Below are positions 1 to 9,303 of a stretch of DNA of 64,000 nt, piece by piece; within the stretch, counting starts at the first letter, position 1; each line of letters begins with the position of its first letter. Both the position numbers and the translations under genes were made by a program. This DNA comes from an uncultured Candidatus Nitrosopumilus sp. (GTDB lineage Archaea > Thermoproteota > Nitrososphaeria > Nitrososphaerales > Nitrosopumilaceae), in the NCBI GenBank assembly GCA_951812655.1, contig OX638319.1, positions 930,001 through 994,000 of the forward strand, in the 5' to 3' direction. The notes beneath the pieces were generated by a model. The model was not told the DNA's origin and ran no database searches. It was given only the letters and a program-made list of their open reading frames with translations.

Positions 1-240
1 TCCAATCTTTATTCCATCAATTTTAAAATCTGATATGACTGACTCTAATTGATCTTTTAAAATTTTCTGTGATACTGGTTCAACCATTCCAAAATCTGAT
101 GTGCTCTGGCTGGTAATTGCAGTAATCACTGTTAATCCATAAGCGTTGAATTCTGAGAAAGTTTTAACATCACTTTGAATTCCTGCTCCTGAGGATGGAT
201 CAGATCCGCCTATGGATAGCAGGTTCATATTTTCTGTCAT
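1..240 (-). CDS. thiD: ThiD, hydroxymethylpyrimidine (phosphate) kinase, 5' part only
   Basis: The first 80 residues of a reverse-strand gene cut by the left window edge. The N-terminus carries GGSDPSSGAGIQSDVKTFSE, the signature of the ribokinase-like HMP/HMP-P kinase ThiD, which phosphorylates the pyrimidine moiety of thiamine. The start is ATG at 240; a second ATG four codons later is possible. The gene lies 750 bp from thiC, whose product makes the ThiD substrate, and the two genes diverge. Identity is clear from the motif; whether a ThiN/ThiE domain is fused at the C-terminus cannot be seen. Confidence 0.9.
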   Translation of the reverse strand, partial: MTENMNLLSIGGSDPSSGAGIQSDVKTFSEFNAYGLTVITAITSQSTSDFGMVEPVSQKILKDQLESVISDFKIDGIKIG

Positions 241-334
241 TTTCAGCACTAATCTATTTTTCTTTTAAATTTAATTTTTTACGTGTTGATTTTTTATGAT
301 ATCTGTTTTATACTTGGGCGTTTTTTTCCCTGTA

Positions 335-529
335 ATGGCAAAAATACCTATTGTAAATGACGTAGTGCCTAAAGTTTTACAGTGTACAAATTGCCTGTTA
401 CCGATGCAATATCAAACTGTCAAAAACGAAAAATTTCTCTGGCAGTGTTTTAAGTGTGGAAAGCAGTATCATATATCCAAAAATATGGGGAATGATTCAA
501 TGGAAGAGACTTGGAGTCCTCCGAGATAA
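335..529 (+). CDS. Small zinc-ribbon protein
   Basis: A 64-residue protein with two CxxC pairs (C17/C20 and C38/C41) arranged as a zinc ribbon. The frame stays open to an upstream ATG at 296, but that extension is a short hydrophobic stretch, so the ATG at 335 is preferred. No enzymatic domain is visible. It could bind nucleic acid or protein; function is unknown. It is one of at least a dozen such microproteins in this window. Confidence 0.65.
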   Translation: MAKIPIVNDVVPKVLQCTNCLLPMQYQTVKNEKFLWQCFKCGKQYHISKNMGNDSMEETWSPPR

Positions 530-538
530 TCATTTATC

Positions 539-769
539 TTGTCCGATATCGAATCTCTCAAGCTTGAAAATTTGAAACTTCGTAATTATATTTCACTGGT
601 CTTTGTTGAATTGCAATTGGAACAACGGATAACAGAAATTAAACAAAATTTTCCAAATCCTGACGACTCTAATCGTATAATCATTCCAATTGCTGATAGG
701 CTCGATAAGATTAAGTCTGAAAAACAGATTTTTGAATGTGAGTTAAACCTAACTCCTCCAAAGTGTTAG
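539..769 (+). CDS. Hypothetical 76-residue helical protein
   Basis: A charged, mostly helical protein starting at TTG 539, ten bases after the stop of the zinc-ribbon gene, so probably co-transcribed with it. Heptad-like leucines near the N-terminus (SLKLENLKLRNY) suggest a short coiled coil. No family recognised. Its last four bases overlap the end of a convergent microprotein gene. Confidence 0.5.
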   Translation: MSDIESLKLENLKLRNYISLVFVELQLEQRITEIKQNFPNPDDSNRIIIPIADRLDKIKSEKQIFECELNLTPPKC

Positions 770-864
770 GTTGATGTTTGAATAACACATTCAAAAGAAC
801 AAAATTCATCTTTAATGCTGTTAAATTCTCTGCCACAATGTCTGCATTCCTTGTTTGTTCTCAT
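766..864 (-). CDS. 32-residue zinc microprotein
   Basis: A very short reverse-strand frame from ATG 864 to TAA 766. It has C7xxC10 and C22xxxC26 separated by 11 residues, the spacing of a small zinc finger (ECRHCGREF, then FCSFEC). The two Cys pairs in so short a frame make chance unlikely. Its 3' end overlaps that of the convergent 539..769 gene. Function unknown. Confidence 0.6.
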   Translation of the reverse strand: MRTNKECRHCGREFNSIKDEFCSFECVIQTST

Positions 865-991
865 ACGTATCCTATGTGTTTTTAGCATAAAAGAAAGATG
901 ATATTTGTTAATATAGTGTTAAAAGATTTCCGAAATTTGAGATTTTTTCATTTTCACTATTGTTTAAATCAGGTAAAAGTTACAAAATGTC

Positions 992-2320
992 ATGGCGACT
1001 CAAATGACTTCTGCAAGACGTGGTGTTGTAACTGATGAAATGAAACAAGTTGCCAAAGATGAAGATGTTTCACTAGAATGGCTGGTCCCAAAAATTGCAC
1101 GTGGTTCAATAATTATCCCAAATAACAATGTCCGGCCCCAAAAGATTCACAATGTTGGAATTGGTAAAGGTTTGAAGACTAAAGTTAATGTCAATATTGG
1201 AACATCAACTCTAAATGTGAACATAGATGAAGAAATTGAAAAAGCCAAGGTTGCAATAAAATATCATGCAGATACAATCATGGATTTAAGTGATGGTGGA
1301 GATGTTAAGAAAATCCGACAAACTCTGATGGACTACGCACCTATCACTTTTGGAACTGTTCCGATATATGAGGCGTATAACTACGGCGTGGAGGTTCACA
1401 AAAACCCTCTTAATCTAACTGAGGATGATTATTTGAAGGCATTTGAGAACAATGCAAAGGACGGTGTTGACTATACAACAATTCATTGCGGAATTACCAA
1501 AGACATAGCGAAAAGAATTCTTAAAGTTCAAAGACATGGTGGTGTTGTAAGTAAAGGGGGAACAATCACTGCTGCGTGGATGTTAAAGCATGATAAGGAA
1601 AATCCCTATTTGACTCATTATGATTACATGATGGAAATTGCAAAAAAATATGATGTTACTTTTAGTCTTGGTGATGCGCTCAGACCTGGGTCTATTTTGG
1701 ATTCTCATGATGAATTGCAAGTTCAAGAAATGATCAATATTTCTCAACTGACAAAGCGTGCGCATGAAAACGATGTTCAGGTTATGGTTGAGGGTCCTGG
1801 ACATGTCCCATTAAATGAAGTTGCCGCAAATGTGAGGTTGGCAAAATCTCTCATTGGAGATGTTCCATATTATGTACTTGGTCCATTGGTAACTGACATT
1901 GCTTCTGGACATGATCACATCGCAAGTGCTATTGGAGCTGCAGTATCCGCAAGTGAGGGAGTGGATCTGCTGTGCTATCTTACTCCTTCTGAACATTTGG
2001 CATTACCTACTGCTGAAGAAGTAAAGGCGGGTTTAATTGCATATAGAATTGCTGCCCATGCAGGTGATCTTGTAAAAATTCGTGACAAGGTGATTAAATG
2101 GGACATGGAAATGACTGAAGCTCGACGTACTCTGGATTGGGAGAAACAGCTCGCGTTGTCAATTGATCCTGAGGAGGCTGCAAAAATCCATAGTAGGACT
2201 GGACAGCATCCTGGAAATAATGTGCCTTGCACAATGTGTGGTGGTGCTTGTGTATACATGATGTTGCCACAACAAAAAAAATATGATAAAGAAAATGATA
2301 ATTTAAAGCAAGTTGAATAA
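992..2320 (+). CDS. thiC: ThiC, phosphomethylpyrimidine synthase
   Basis: A 442-residue radical SAM enzyme that rearranges 5-aminoimidazole ribonucleotide into HMP phosphate, the pyrimidine half of thiamine. The C-terminal cluster-binding Cys motif CTMCGGAC is at residues 413-420, and central family blocks such as MVEGPGHVPLNEV and LGPLVTDIASGHDH are intact. Length is usual for the shorter archaeal form. The start is ATG 992. No TPP riboswitch consensus is visible in the 130 bases upstream, so control is probably at the promoter. It diverges from thiD and its last 18 bases overlap the convergent Nudix gene. Confidence 0.95.
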   Translation: MATQMTSARRGVVTDEMKQVAKDEDVSLEWLVPKIARGSIIIPNNNVRPQKIHNVGIGKGLKTKVNVNIGTSTLNVNIDEEIEKAKVAIKYHADTIMDLSDGGDVKKIRQTLMDYAPITFGTVPIYEAYNYGVEVHKNPLNLTEDDYLKAFENNAKDGVDYTTIHCGITKDIAKRILKVQRHGGVVSKGGTITAAWMLKHDKENPYLTHYDYMMEIAKKYDVTFSLGDALRPGSILDSHDELQVQEMINISQLTKRAHENDVQVMVEGPGHVPLNEVAANVRLAKSLIGDVPYYVLGPLVTDIASGHDHIASAIGAAVSASEGVDLLCYLTPSEHLALPTAEEVKAGLIAYRIAAHAGDLVKIRDKVIKWDMEMTEARRTLDWEKQLALSIDPEEAAKIHSRTGQHPGNNVPCTMCGGACVYMMLPQQKKYDKENDNLKQVE

Positions 2321-2707
2321 TACTTTTTGAAGACTAGGCACAGTTTCATAACCATTCAATTCTTCCGCGTACACCCACTTGAAATCTGAATTTTCCCAGT
2401 TCAGAATAACTGTTGAACTTGCAGTTTCAAACAAAAATGGAAATATTTCCCACTCGTGATTTTTGTATTGGGGTGAATCTACTCTAATCTCTTCAGCCGA
2501 TCTGATAAGTTTGATTTGATTTTCTAAAATGCCCACTTCCTCAAAAATTTCAATTTTTGCTCTTGTAAGGGGAGATTCGTTATTTTCAATCATCCCACTT
2601 ACGCCTGACCACAAGTTTTTCATTGTTTTAACTTTGTCACTTCTTTTCAGAATCAAAAATTTGTCATTAAATGTTAGGAAAGATGTGACAATTTTTGTTG
2701 AACGCAT
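2303..2707 (-). CDS. Nudix hydrolase
   Basis: A 134-residue protein with a Nudix box starting GMIENNE and ending IEIFEEVGI. The pattern is G-x5-E-x7-xE-x2-EE-x-G-I; the usual Arg of the REUXEE core is Ile here, while the metal-binding glutamates remain. Nudix enzymes hydrolyse nucleoside diphosphates linked to other groups; the substrate cannot be told. It starts 4 bases after the tyrA stop, so it is probably the last gene of the aroC-tyrA unit. Its 3' end overlaps thiC on the other strand by 18 bases. Confidence 0.85.
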   Translation of the reverse strand: MRSTKIVTSFLTFNDKFLILKRSDKVKTMKNLWSGVSGMIENNESPLTRAKIEIFEEVGILENQIKLIRSAEEIRVDSPQYKNHEWEIFPFLFETASSTVILNWENSDFKWVYAEELNGYETVPSLQKVLFNLL

Positions 2708-2711
2708 ATAG

Positions 2712-3563
2712 CTATTTCTCGATAGCTTTTGCCATTTTTGTTAGCTTTTTGTAAGAGTCATTAGTGTCTGTGTGCTTGGATAATCTTTCTTGACACTCAT
2801 TCACATAGTCCAATATTTCCTCAGTTTTTGATTCTTGAATTGCTGTGAGTAGTTTTCCTATGTCTTTCCAAAACTCTTCGGCTACCCTGCGAATTTCGGG
2901 GTTTGTGATGATTGTTTCTATGAGTTCTGGTGATTCTGTCATTATGCTTTCAGAAAGTGTCTTTTGAATTCTAAAAGTTGTCCCTGACATTTTTTCAGTA
3001 AGATTCATCTTTTCATCTTTTGAAATAATGTTGGCGAAAACAACATTCATCAGATGAGTAAGGCCCAGAATCACCGCAATTTTCTTGTCATGTTCAATGG
3101 CATCAATTGTTACAAAGTTGGCTCCTGCAAACAATTCTTTTGTAACCGTTAATTCTTTTTTAGCATCTTTTATTGGAATGGAGATTACATTTTGACCTTT
3201 GATTGATTTAGTTCCTGGACCAAACATGGGGTGAATGCATAATGGATTGATTTTAGTTGGCATTTTTGACAAAGATGAGACTACCTTGGATTTTTCAGAT
3301 GATATCTCAATCAGATATGTGCCTCTTTTCATCTCTTTTGCAATTAGTCTGATGATCTCCGGTGTTCTTCTGGTGGGTGTGCATAAAACTACATAATCTG
3401 CCTTCAATATGCCTCCTACCAGTGATTCGGAAATTATTACATCTTTGCCCGATATTTTGTTTTCAGAATCATACCCTGTCACTTGAAATCCTTGACCGGA
3501 AAAATATTTTACAAACCACTGTCCCATTTGACCGCCTGCGCCAATAATTGTGATTTGTTTCAT
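2712..3563 (-). CDS. tyrA: TyrA, prephenate/arogenate dehydrogenase
   Basis: A 283-residue NAD(P)-dependent dehydrogenase that oxidatively decarboxylates prephenate (or arogenate) towards tyrosine. The Rossmann motif GAGGQMGQWF is at residues 8-17, followed by a TyrA helical dimerisation domain with HPMFGPG near residue 110. Its start overlaps the stop of the mutase/aminotransferase gene by four bases, which implies translational coupling and one pathway. No ACT or regulatory domain is attached. Confidence 0.92.
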   Translation of the reverse strand: MKQITIIGAGGQMGQWFVKYFSGQGFQVTGYDSENKISGKDVIISESLVGGILKADYVVLCTPTRRTPEIIRLIAKEMKRGTYLIEISSEKSKVVSSLSKMPTKINPLCIHPMFGPGTKSIKGQNVISIPIKDAKKELTVTKELFAGANFVTIDAIEHDKKIAVILGLTHLMNVVFANIISKDEKMNLTEKMSGTTFRIQKTLSESIMTESPELIETIITNPEIRRVAEEFWKDIGKLLTAIQESKTEEILDYVNECQERLSKHTDTNDSYKKLTKMAKAIEK

Positions 3564-4930
3564 TGCTCTTCACTCATAATCTTACTCAGTATATTCATTC
3601 CTTCTTCCAGTATTTCTTCGTTTTGACATGCAGAAAGCCTGATGAAATTTTTATAATCTCCAAACCCTTCGCCTGGTGCCACTGCCAGACCTTTTTCAAG
3701 TGCACTATTGGCAAATTGAACTCCGTTGAATCCTTCCTTGTTGATTCTTGCAAAAATATACATGGCTCCATCTGGAATGACAAAATCCAATCCCATCTCA
3801 GTAGCCTTTTGTGACAACATGTCTAGTCTGTTTTGTACTGTATTAGAGTTATCGGATGTGTCAGCTTCCAATGCTTTCATGGCTACGTATTGGATTGGTT
3901 CTGAGACGTTTGTAAGACATAACGCCTCTAATTTTGCCATTTTTTCAATTATTGTTGAATTTGTAATGCCGTATCCAATCCTGAATCCTGTCATGGCATG
4001 AGATTTGGAGAATGATTGTGTTACAATGCTTTTTTCATAGTTATAACTTAGAACACTTTTCCACTTCTTTTTTGAATAATCTGAATAAATCTCATCACTT
4101 AACACGTATAGGTCGTTGTCAATGGCAAGTTGTATTATGCTATCTTGTAATTTATCATCCAAAATTTTCCCTGTTGGGTTGTTTGGATAGTTAAGTACAA
4201 TCATTTTTGTATTTGAATTGATTATATTTTTGATCTGTTCTAATGACGGTTCCCATTTTTGTTCAATAGTTGTATTTATTGTTCTGACTTTGATTCCTGA
4301 ATTTAATGCACAGTCCTTGTATGCTGGCCATGCTGGCTCGATAACGATCATCTCGTCTCCAGGATTGAGTAGTGTTGATATCGCGGAAAAAATTGAAAAT
4401 CTTGCTCCGGGACTTACTATTATGTTATTTTGTGTAACTTTTGTATTGAATCTCTTTGACACGTATTTAGCTAATGCTTCTCTGAATATTGGCATGCCTT
4501 TTGCTTGGCCATATTTTAAAAATCCTTTATCGAATACTTCTTCTAGAGACTTTTTGACGATATCTGGTGGCTGGAAATCTGGTTCTCCAACTTCCATGTG
4601 GATGATGCTTTTTCCTTGCATTTCCAATGACTTTGCTTTTAAGAAAATTGACAGATGAGTTTGTTTGTCTGTTGATTGAACCTTGATTGATTCGTTTAAT
4701 AGAAAATTTAGAAATTTTGTAGATATGGCTTCGTCTATCTTGATCTCTTTAGATAGCGAAATCACCTTTTCACGTAAATTATTTTCTCTTGATTCGTCTG
4801 TGATTCCTTTACCTGTGTTCTTCTTTATTTTCCCTATTTCGCTTGCAATTTGTGTCCTTTTTTTAAGTAATTGTATCATGTCCAATGTGACTTCGTCCAT
4901 CTTGTTTCGAAGATCCTCTATTCCTGACAT
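3560..4930 (-). CDS. Chorismate mutase-aminotransferase fusion
   Basis: A 456-residue two-domain protein. Residues 1 to about 85 form an AroQ-type all-helical chorismate mutase (DLRNKMDEVTLDMIQLLKKR). Residues about 90-456 are a class I/II aminotransferase with NYPNNPTG at 247-254, D279 and Y282, the PLP lysine K309 in SFSKSHAMTGFR, and R317. The fusion would convert chorismate to prephenate and then transaminate prephenate or 4-hydroxyphenylpyruvate/phenylpyruvate. It sits between aroC (gap of 4 bases) and tyrA (overlap of 4 bases), fitting a tyrosine/phenylalanine branch enzyme. The aminotransferase substrate is inferred. Confidence 0.92.
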   Translation of the reverse strand: MSGIEDLRNKMDEVTLDMIQLLKKRTQIASEIGKIKKNTGKGITDESRENNLREKVISLSKEIKIDEAISTKFLNFLLNESIKVQSTDKQTHLSIFLKAKSLEMQGKSIIHMEVGEPDFQPPDIVKKSLEEVFDKGFLKYGQAKGMPIFREALAKYVSKRFNTKVTQNNIIVSPGARFSIFSAISTLLNPGDEMIVIEPAWPAYKDCALNSGIKVRTINTTIEQKWEPSLEQIKNIINSNTKMIVLNYPNNPTGKILDDKLQDSIIQLAIDNDLYVLSDEIYSDYSKKKWKSVLSYNYEKSIVTQSFSKSHAMTGFRIGYGITNSTIIEKMAKLEALCLTNVSEPIQYVAMKALEADTSDNSNTVQNRLDMLSQKATEMGLDFVIPDGAMYIFARINKEGFNGVQFANSALEKGLAVAPGEGFGDYKNFIRLSACQNEEILEEGMNILSKIMSEEQ

Positions 4931-4934
4931 TTTT

Positions 4935-6029
4935 TCACAGTACCGGTTTTATCATTCCTGTAAGGAGTGCGTGATCTGCGATTGTAAATGCCACAAGTGA
5001 ATCTACCACTGGAGGTGCTCTAGGCACAACACATGGATCATGTCTTCCTTTTACTTGTAGGATAGTTTCTTTTTTTGTTTTGATGTCTATTGTATTTTGT
5101 TTTTGAGCAATCGATGATGCCGGTTTGAATGCGATTCTGATGGTTATTGGCATTCCGTTGGATATTCCTCCTAAGATGCCTCCAGATCTGTTTGTCTCTG
5201 TGACGATTTTTCCTCTTTTGATGGTATACAAGTCATTATTTTCAGAACCGTACAATTCTGAACCTCTGAATCCTGACCCGAATTCGATTCCTTTTACCGA
5301 TGGAATTGAAAAGATTGCTTTACTCAAATCTGATTCTAATGAATTAAAGATTGGTTCGCCCAGGCCTACGGGAACATTAGTTGTAATTGATTCTATAATG
5401 CCTCCTAGGGAATCCCCTTTTTTTCGGGCATCTAAAATATTTTCTCTCATTGATTTTGCGGTTTCATTTTCTGGACATCTGACTTCATTTTTATAAATTG
5501 ATTTTGCCATTTTTATATTAAATTCCTTTGACATCTTTATTTTTCCAATCTGTGATGTGAATGCGTTTGTCTCAATTCCTAATGTTGTTTTTAGTAGTTT
5601 TCTTGCAATTGCTCCCCCCATTACATGGGTAGCAGTTAATCTTCCTGAGAACCTTCCACCTCCTCTGTAATCATTTAGATGATTGTATTTCATCATTGCA
5701 GGATAGTCTGAATGACCTGGACGTAATTTTGTTTTCAGATTTTCATAATCTTTTGATTTCTGATCTGCATTTCTGATTATCATGGATATTGGAGCGCCTG
5801 TTGTATGTCCTCTAAAGACCCCTGAAACTATTTCGACTACGTCTCCTTCTTTCCTTTGAGTTGAGATTAGGTTTTGACCTGGTTTGCGTAAATCTAACAT
5901 TGTCTGTATATCTTTTTCGTCTAATTCTAGTCCTGCAGGACAACCGTCCACAATTGCACCGATTGCTTTTCCGTGACTTTCACCAAAGCTTGTTAGAACA
6001 AGGTGCTGACCAATTGAACTTCCTGACAA
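4935..6029 (-). CDS. aroC: AroC, chorismate synthase
   Basis: A 364-residue FMN-dependent enzyme that eliminates phosphate from EPSP to give chorismate, the last shared step. Family signatures are visible: SFGESHG at the N-terminus, RGGGRFSGR centrally, and GRHDPCVVPRA near the C-terminus. It is the first gene of the aroC-mutase/aminotransferase-tyrA-nudix unit. A 291-base AT-rich gap separates it from aroA upstream, so it may have its own promoter. Confidence 0.96.
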   Translation of the reverse strand: MSGSSIGQHLVLTSFGESHGKAIGAIVDGCPAGLELDEKDIQTMLDLRKPGQNLISTQRKEGDVVEIVSGVFRGHTTGAPISMIIRNADQKSKDYENLKTKLRPGHSDYPAMMKYNHLNDYRGGGRFSGRLTATHVMGGAIARKLLKTTLGIETNAFTSQIGKIKMSKEFNIKMAKSIYKNEVRCPENETAKSMRENILDARKKGDSLGGIIESITTNVPVGLGEPIFNSLESDLSKAIFSIPSVKGIEFGSGFRGSELYGSENNDLYTIKRGKIVTETNRSGGILGGISNGMPITIRIAFKPASSIAQKQNTIDIKTKKETILQVKGRHDPCVVPRAPPVVDSLVAFTIADHALLTGMIKPVL

Positions 6030-6320
6030 TGCTCTATCATAGTTAAATGATGCTTATAATTCCTCATTATGAAATTTTTAGCCACGTGATCAAGTCATTT
6101 TTGTTAATCTTCACTTGTTAATTTTTATGAATAATGCTGATTTTTTTGTATTTTATATAATTTTATACTGTTTATATTAAAAAATATGATTTTTGATTGA
6201 TTGATTAAAAATTCATGGATCATTTAATTTTCTACAAAATCAAAATTTCTGTAAATGAAAATCATGTTTAATTGCTTTCATACGTAATATGATTTCAAAA
6301 TCATCTTTTTAGAAAATATT
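6030..6320. other. AT-rich spacer between the two aro transcription units
   Basis: About 290 bases with no credible reading frame. It is extremely AT-rich, with several TATA-like runs (for example tttatataattttatac near 6150) that could serve the reverse-strand aroC promoter. I see no operator or RNA. Confidence 0.5.
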
Positions 6321-7589
6321 CTATATGATCTTAATTTTTGCTCCAATCTTATTCATCTCCTCGATAAAGTTTGGATATGATACTTTGACTGATTCTGGAT
6401 CTGCGACAGTACAATTGCCGACATACATTCCTGCAATGCAAAATGCCATAAACAATCTGTGATCTTCCTCTGGATTTAATTCAGCTCCTATTATTTTTTC
6501 AGAAGGCTCTAGAATCATCCCGTCTTCTTTTTCTTTAACATCTATTCCCATTTTTGTCAGTTCTCTTGTTATTATTGCAATTCTGTCCGTCTCTTTCAGT
6601 CTTGCATGTTTCACATTGAAGATTTCAATTGGTTCTGATGAATTAAGTGCCAGAATTGCAAGTGGTGGGAGAAGATCTGGGGAATTACTTAGATCAAACT
6701 TTCCTCCGTTTAGTTTTTTAGGCGATGTGACTTTTACCCTGTTTTCATCTATTGTGACATTTACCCCTAATTGCTCTAAAATATCTATGAACACTTCGTC
6801 TCCTTGCGGCAAGTCTCCCAAGCTTCCTTCTATGACCACTTCCTCTCCATTCAGGACAGACGATGCTAGCAGAAGAGCAAGACTAGAAAAATCAATTGGC
6901 ACTGTGAATGTGGATTCTTTATAGATTTGTGGTGGGATGTTGTATCTTTTGTATGGGATTAATGTTTGGACAGACACACCAAACTTTCTCATCGTGGCGA
7001 TGGTTGCATCCAGATATGGCTTAGATACCATGTTCCCTTCTATGATTAAGCTTATTCCTTTCTCTGTTAGCGGCCCACAAATCAGTAATGATGAAATAAA
7101 TTGACTGGATAGATCTCCTGGAATGTTTACTTTTCCTCCAGTTATCTTTCCTTTGATTTTGACAGGTGGTTTCCCATCCGTTGAATTACATTGTGCTCCT
7201 ATACTTGATAGTGCATCTAGCAGTGCCTGCATTGGTCTTTTTTGAAGACTTGAGTCTCCGGTCAAAGTGATCTCTTCAGAAAACAAACTTGCTATTCCTG
7301 AACCAATCCTGATTGTTGTCCCTGAATTTCCTGTATCAATTTCCGGTATTGGGGAATCTGTTCTTATTGGATTCTTTACAATAATTGAATCGCCTCTAAT
7401 TTCAATTTCGGCACCAAATTTCCTGCACGTTTCTATCGTGGAATTTGTATCTGCTGAAAACAATGCGTTTTCAACAATGCTATTTTTTCCTACCAGTGAT
7501 GCAAGAAAAATTGCTCTATGTGTGTAGCTCTTGTTTGATGGACAGACTATTTGGCCCGAAATTATTGACTTTTCTACCTTACACTTCAT
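6321..7589 (-). CDS. aroA: AroA, 3-phosphoshikimate 1-carboxyvinyltransferase (EPSP synthase)
   Basis: A 422-residue enzyme that adds the enolpyruvyl group of PEP to shikimate 3-phosphate. Signatures: CPSNKSYTHRA near residue 17, GNSGTTIRIG near residue 88, and the LKETDR block near residue 333. Length is normal. It overlaps the shikimate kinase stop by 11 bases and is the last gene of the upstream aro unit. All catalytic blocks I can recognise are present. Confidence 0.96.
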   Translation of the reverse strand: MKCKVEKSIISGQIVCPSNKSYTHRAIFLASLVGKNSIVENALFSADTNSTIETCRKFGAEIEIRGDSIIVKNPIRTDSPIPEIDTGNSGTTIRIGSGIASLFSEEITLTGDSSLQKRPMQALLDALSSIGAQCNSTDGKPPVKIKGKITGGKVNIPGDLSSQFISSLLICGPLTEKGISLIIEGNMVSKPYLDATIATMRKFGVSVQTLIPYKRYNIPPQIYKESTFTVPIDFSSLALLLASSVLNGEEVVIEGSLGDLPQGDEVFIDILEQLGVNVTIDENRVKVTSPKKLNGGKFDLSNSPDLLPPLAILALNSSEPIEIFNVKHARLKETDRIAIITRELTKMGIDVKEKEDGMILEPSEKIIGAELNPEEDHRLFMAFCIAGMYVGNCTVADPESVKVSYPNFIEEMNKIGAKIKII

Positions 7590-8436
7590 GGACTTCTGCC
7601 TTTTTATTGCTAATTTTTGAGACTATTGTTTTTCCTTCTAAAGAGGAAAAAATTTTTTTAATTGCAGCCTCATTATCTTTTTTTGTCACTGCTGATATGG
7701 AAGGCCCATTTCCTGAAACCGATGCACCCAGTGCTCCCTTGTCTATTAGCTCGGGTATGATCTTGGAATTTGAATTTAGGATGGATGCTGTCGCCAATCC
7801 GTTGATGTTCATGGCATCCCAATAGTTTGTTTTTTTTGCCAGTTCCCACGCATTTTCAAACATCTTGGAAAGAATTTTCAATCTCTTCAAGTTCCCTCTT
7901 TTTCTGTCTTTTGGAATAAAAATTACTGAAATAAGATTACTGGGTGCTTTTTCAAATTGAACTCTTCTCTTTTTTGCATTGTCTGTTACATTGAATCCTC
8001 CATAATAACAAGAACACGCGTCATCATATGCACCTGTAATGCTGACTTTGGAACTAATTGACGCTTCAACACCTGCAAGTAGTATTTGTTGATCTGTGTA
8101 TTTTGGTTTGAATATTTTTGCACATGCTAAAGCAACCGCTGACGATATTGCACTTGAGCTCTTGAGTCCGTATCCTGTGGGAATTTCTGAATCCAGTGTG
8201 ACTATTATCTTATTTTTTTCCAAATCTTTTTTTGAAATTACTTTTTCTATCGTCTGATTAATTAAACGAGAACTCAGGCTTTTGTTTTCAGATTTAATTG
8301 AAATTCCTTTTCCTGGAATTGTTTCAACTGTGGCTTCTACCTTCAGTGAAATTCCTAATGTCGCTCCCTTTTGATTTGCAATTGCATTTACCAGAGACAC
8401 TGCCCCGTGCACGGTAGCCTTTGCTTTTGTCATCAA
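7579..8436 (-). CDS. aroK: Archaeal shikimate kinase (GHMP family)
   Basis: A 285-residue GHMP-superfamily kinase that phosphorylates shikimate. It is the archaeal enzyme, unrelated to the P-loop AroK of bacteria. The ATP-binding motif reads PTGYGLKSSSAISSAVALA, and a C-terminal GASVSGNGPSISAV block forms the second GHMP glycine motif. It overlaps aroE by 4 bases and aroA by 11 bases, consistent with strong operon coupling. Confidence 0.95.
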   Translation of the reverse strand: MMTKAKATVHGAVSLVNAIANQKGATLGISLKVEATVETIPGKGISIKSENKSLSSRLINQTIEKVISKKDLEKNKIIVTLDSEIPTGYGLKSSSAISSAVALACAKIFKPKYTDQQILLAGVEASISSKVSITGAYDDACSCYYGGFNVTDNAKKRRVQFEKAPSNLISVIFIPKDRKRGNLKRLKILSKMFENAWELAKKTNYWDAMNINGLATASILNSNSKIIPELIDKGALGASVSGNGPSISAVTKKDNEAAIKKIFSSLEGKTIVSKISNKKAEVHEV

Positions 8437-9254
8437 AATCCTCCCAGCAGTGCTTTTTTCATGGCATTATAAGGTGCTTCCATATCGTGCCAAATTTCAA
8501 ATGCTCTAACTGCTTGACCTAGAAGCATTTCGTAACCGTAAACTATGACTGCGTTTCTTTCTTTTGCTTTTTTAATAAAATCTGTATTCATTGGCATGTA
8601 TACGATATCATACACGATTGTTTTTTCATTTATGCCTTGCAAAGAAATCACACTTGGCTCATTTTTTAATCCCACCGATGTTGCATTGACAATTATGTCG
8701 TAATTTTTTGCAGTTTCCCTTACCTCTTTAATTTCTATTGAATTTGAATTTAGTCCTATGGTCTTTGCAAATTCAGAAAGACTGTCTGCTTTCTCTGGTG
8801 TTCTGTTTGCTATGGTGATGCTGCTTGCTTTCTCTTTTGCAAATCCTGCAACAATTGCTCTCGCGGCACCTCCTGCTCCTATTAGTAATACTTTGCACTT
8901 TGCAATGTTCAGTTTTCTTTTTTTGAATGGTTCCAGAAATCCATCCATGTCCGTATTGTATCCTTTCAAAATTCCGTCTTTGTTTGTTACCGTGTTGACT
9001 GCTCCGATCAAGCTACATGACTCATCCATTTTATCCAGAAACTTCATCATTGCTATCTTGTGTGGAATTGTGATGTTGAACCCGTGAATGTTGATTTTTT
9101 TCAATCCTTCAATTCCTTCTTCCAGTTCTCCTTTTGGAATTCTGTATGCTATGTATGATGAATCTAAATCCATTTCTCTGAATGCGGCACTGTGTATGTT
9201 GGGAGAAAGTGAATGATCAATGGGATCGCCTATCACGGCAAACGATTTACTCAT
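8433..9254 (-). CDS. aroE: AroE, shikimate dehydrogenase
   Basis: A 273-residue NADP-dependent enzyme reducing 3-dehydroshikimate. The N-terminal substrate domain has SLSPNIHSAAF and the catalytic-lysine block TIPHKIAMMKFLD. The Rossmann domain has GAGGAARAIV near residue 126 and an NRTPEKA segment that usually binds the NADP phosphate. Length is standard. The spacing to aroD upstream is 49 bases, the only real gap in this unit. Confidence 0.95.
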   Translation of the reverse strand: MSKSFAVIGDPIDHSLSPNIHSAAFREMDLDSSYIAYRIPKGELEEGIEGLKKINIHGFNITIPHKIAMMKFLDKMDESCSLIGAVNTVTNKDGILKGYNTDMDGFLEPFKKRKLNIAKCKVLLIGAGGAARAIVAGFAKEKASSITIANRTPEKADSLSEFAKTIGLNSNSIEIKEVRETAKNYDIIVNATSVGLKNEPSVISLQGINEKTIVYDIVYMPMNTDFIKKAKERNAVIVYGYEMLLGQAVRAFEIWHDMEAPYNAMKKALLGGF

Positions 9255-9303
9255 TACCTTTTTTGAGTCATAAGATCATTTAAACTCTCAACAATAATTT
9301 TAC

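Noticed and set aside
870-991. TPP riboswitch upstream of thiC
   Set aside because: Neither the CTGAGA nor the ACCTGA-type conserved boxes are present.
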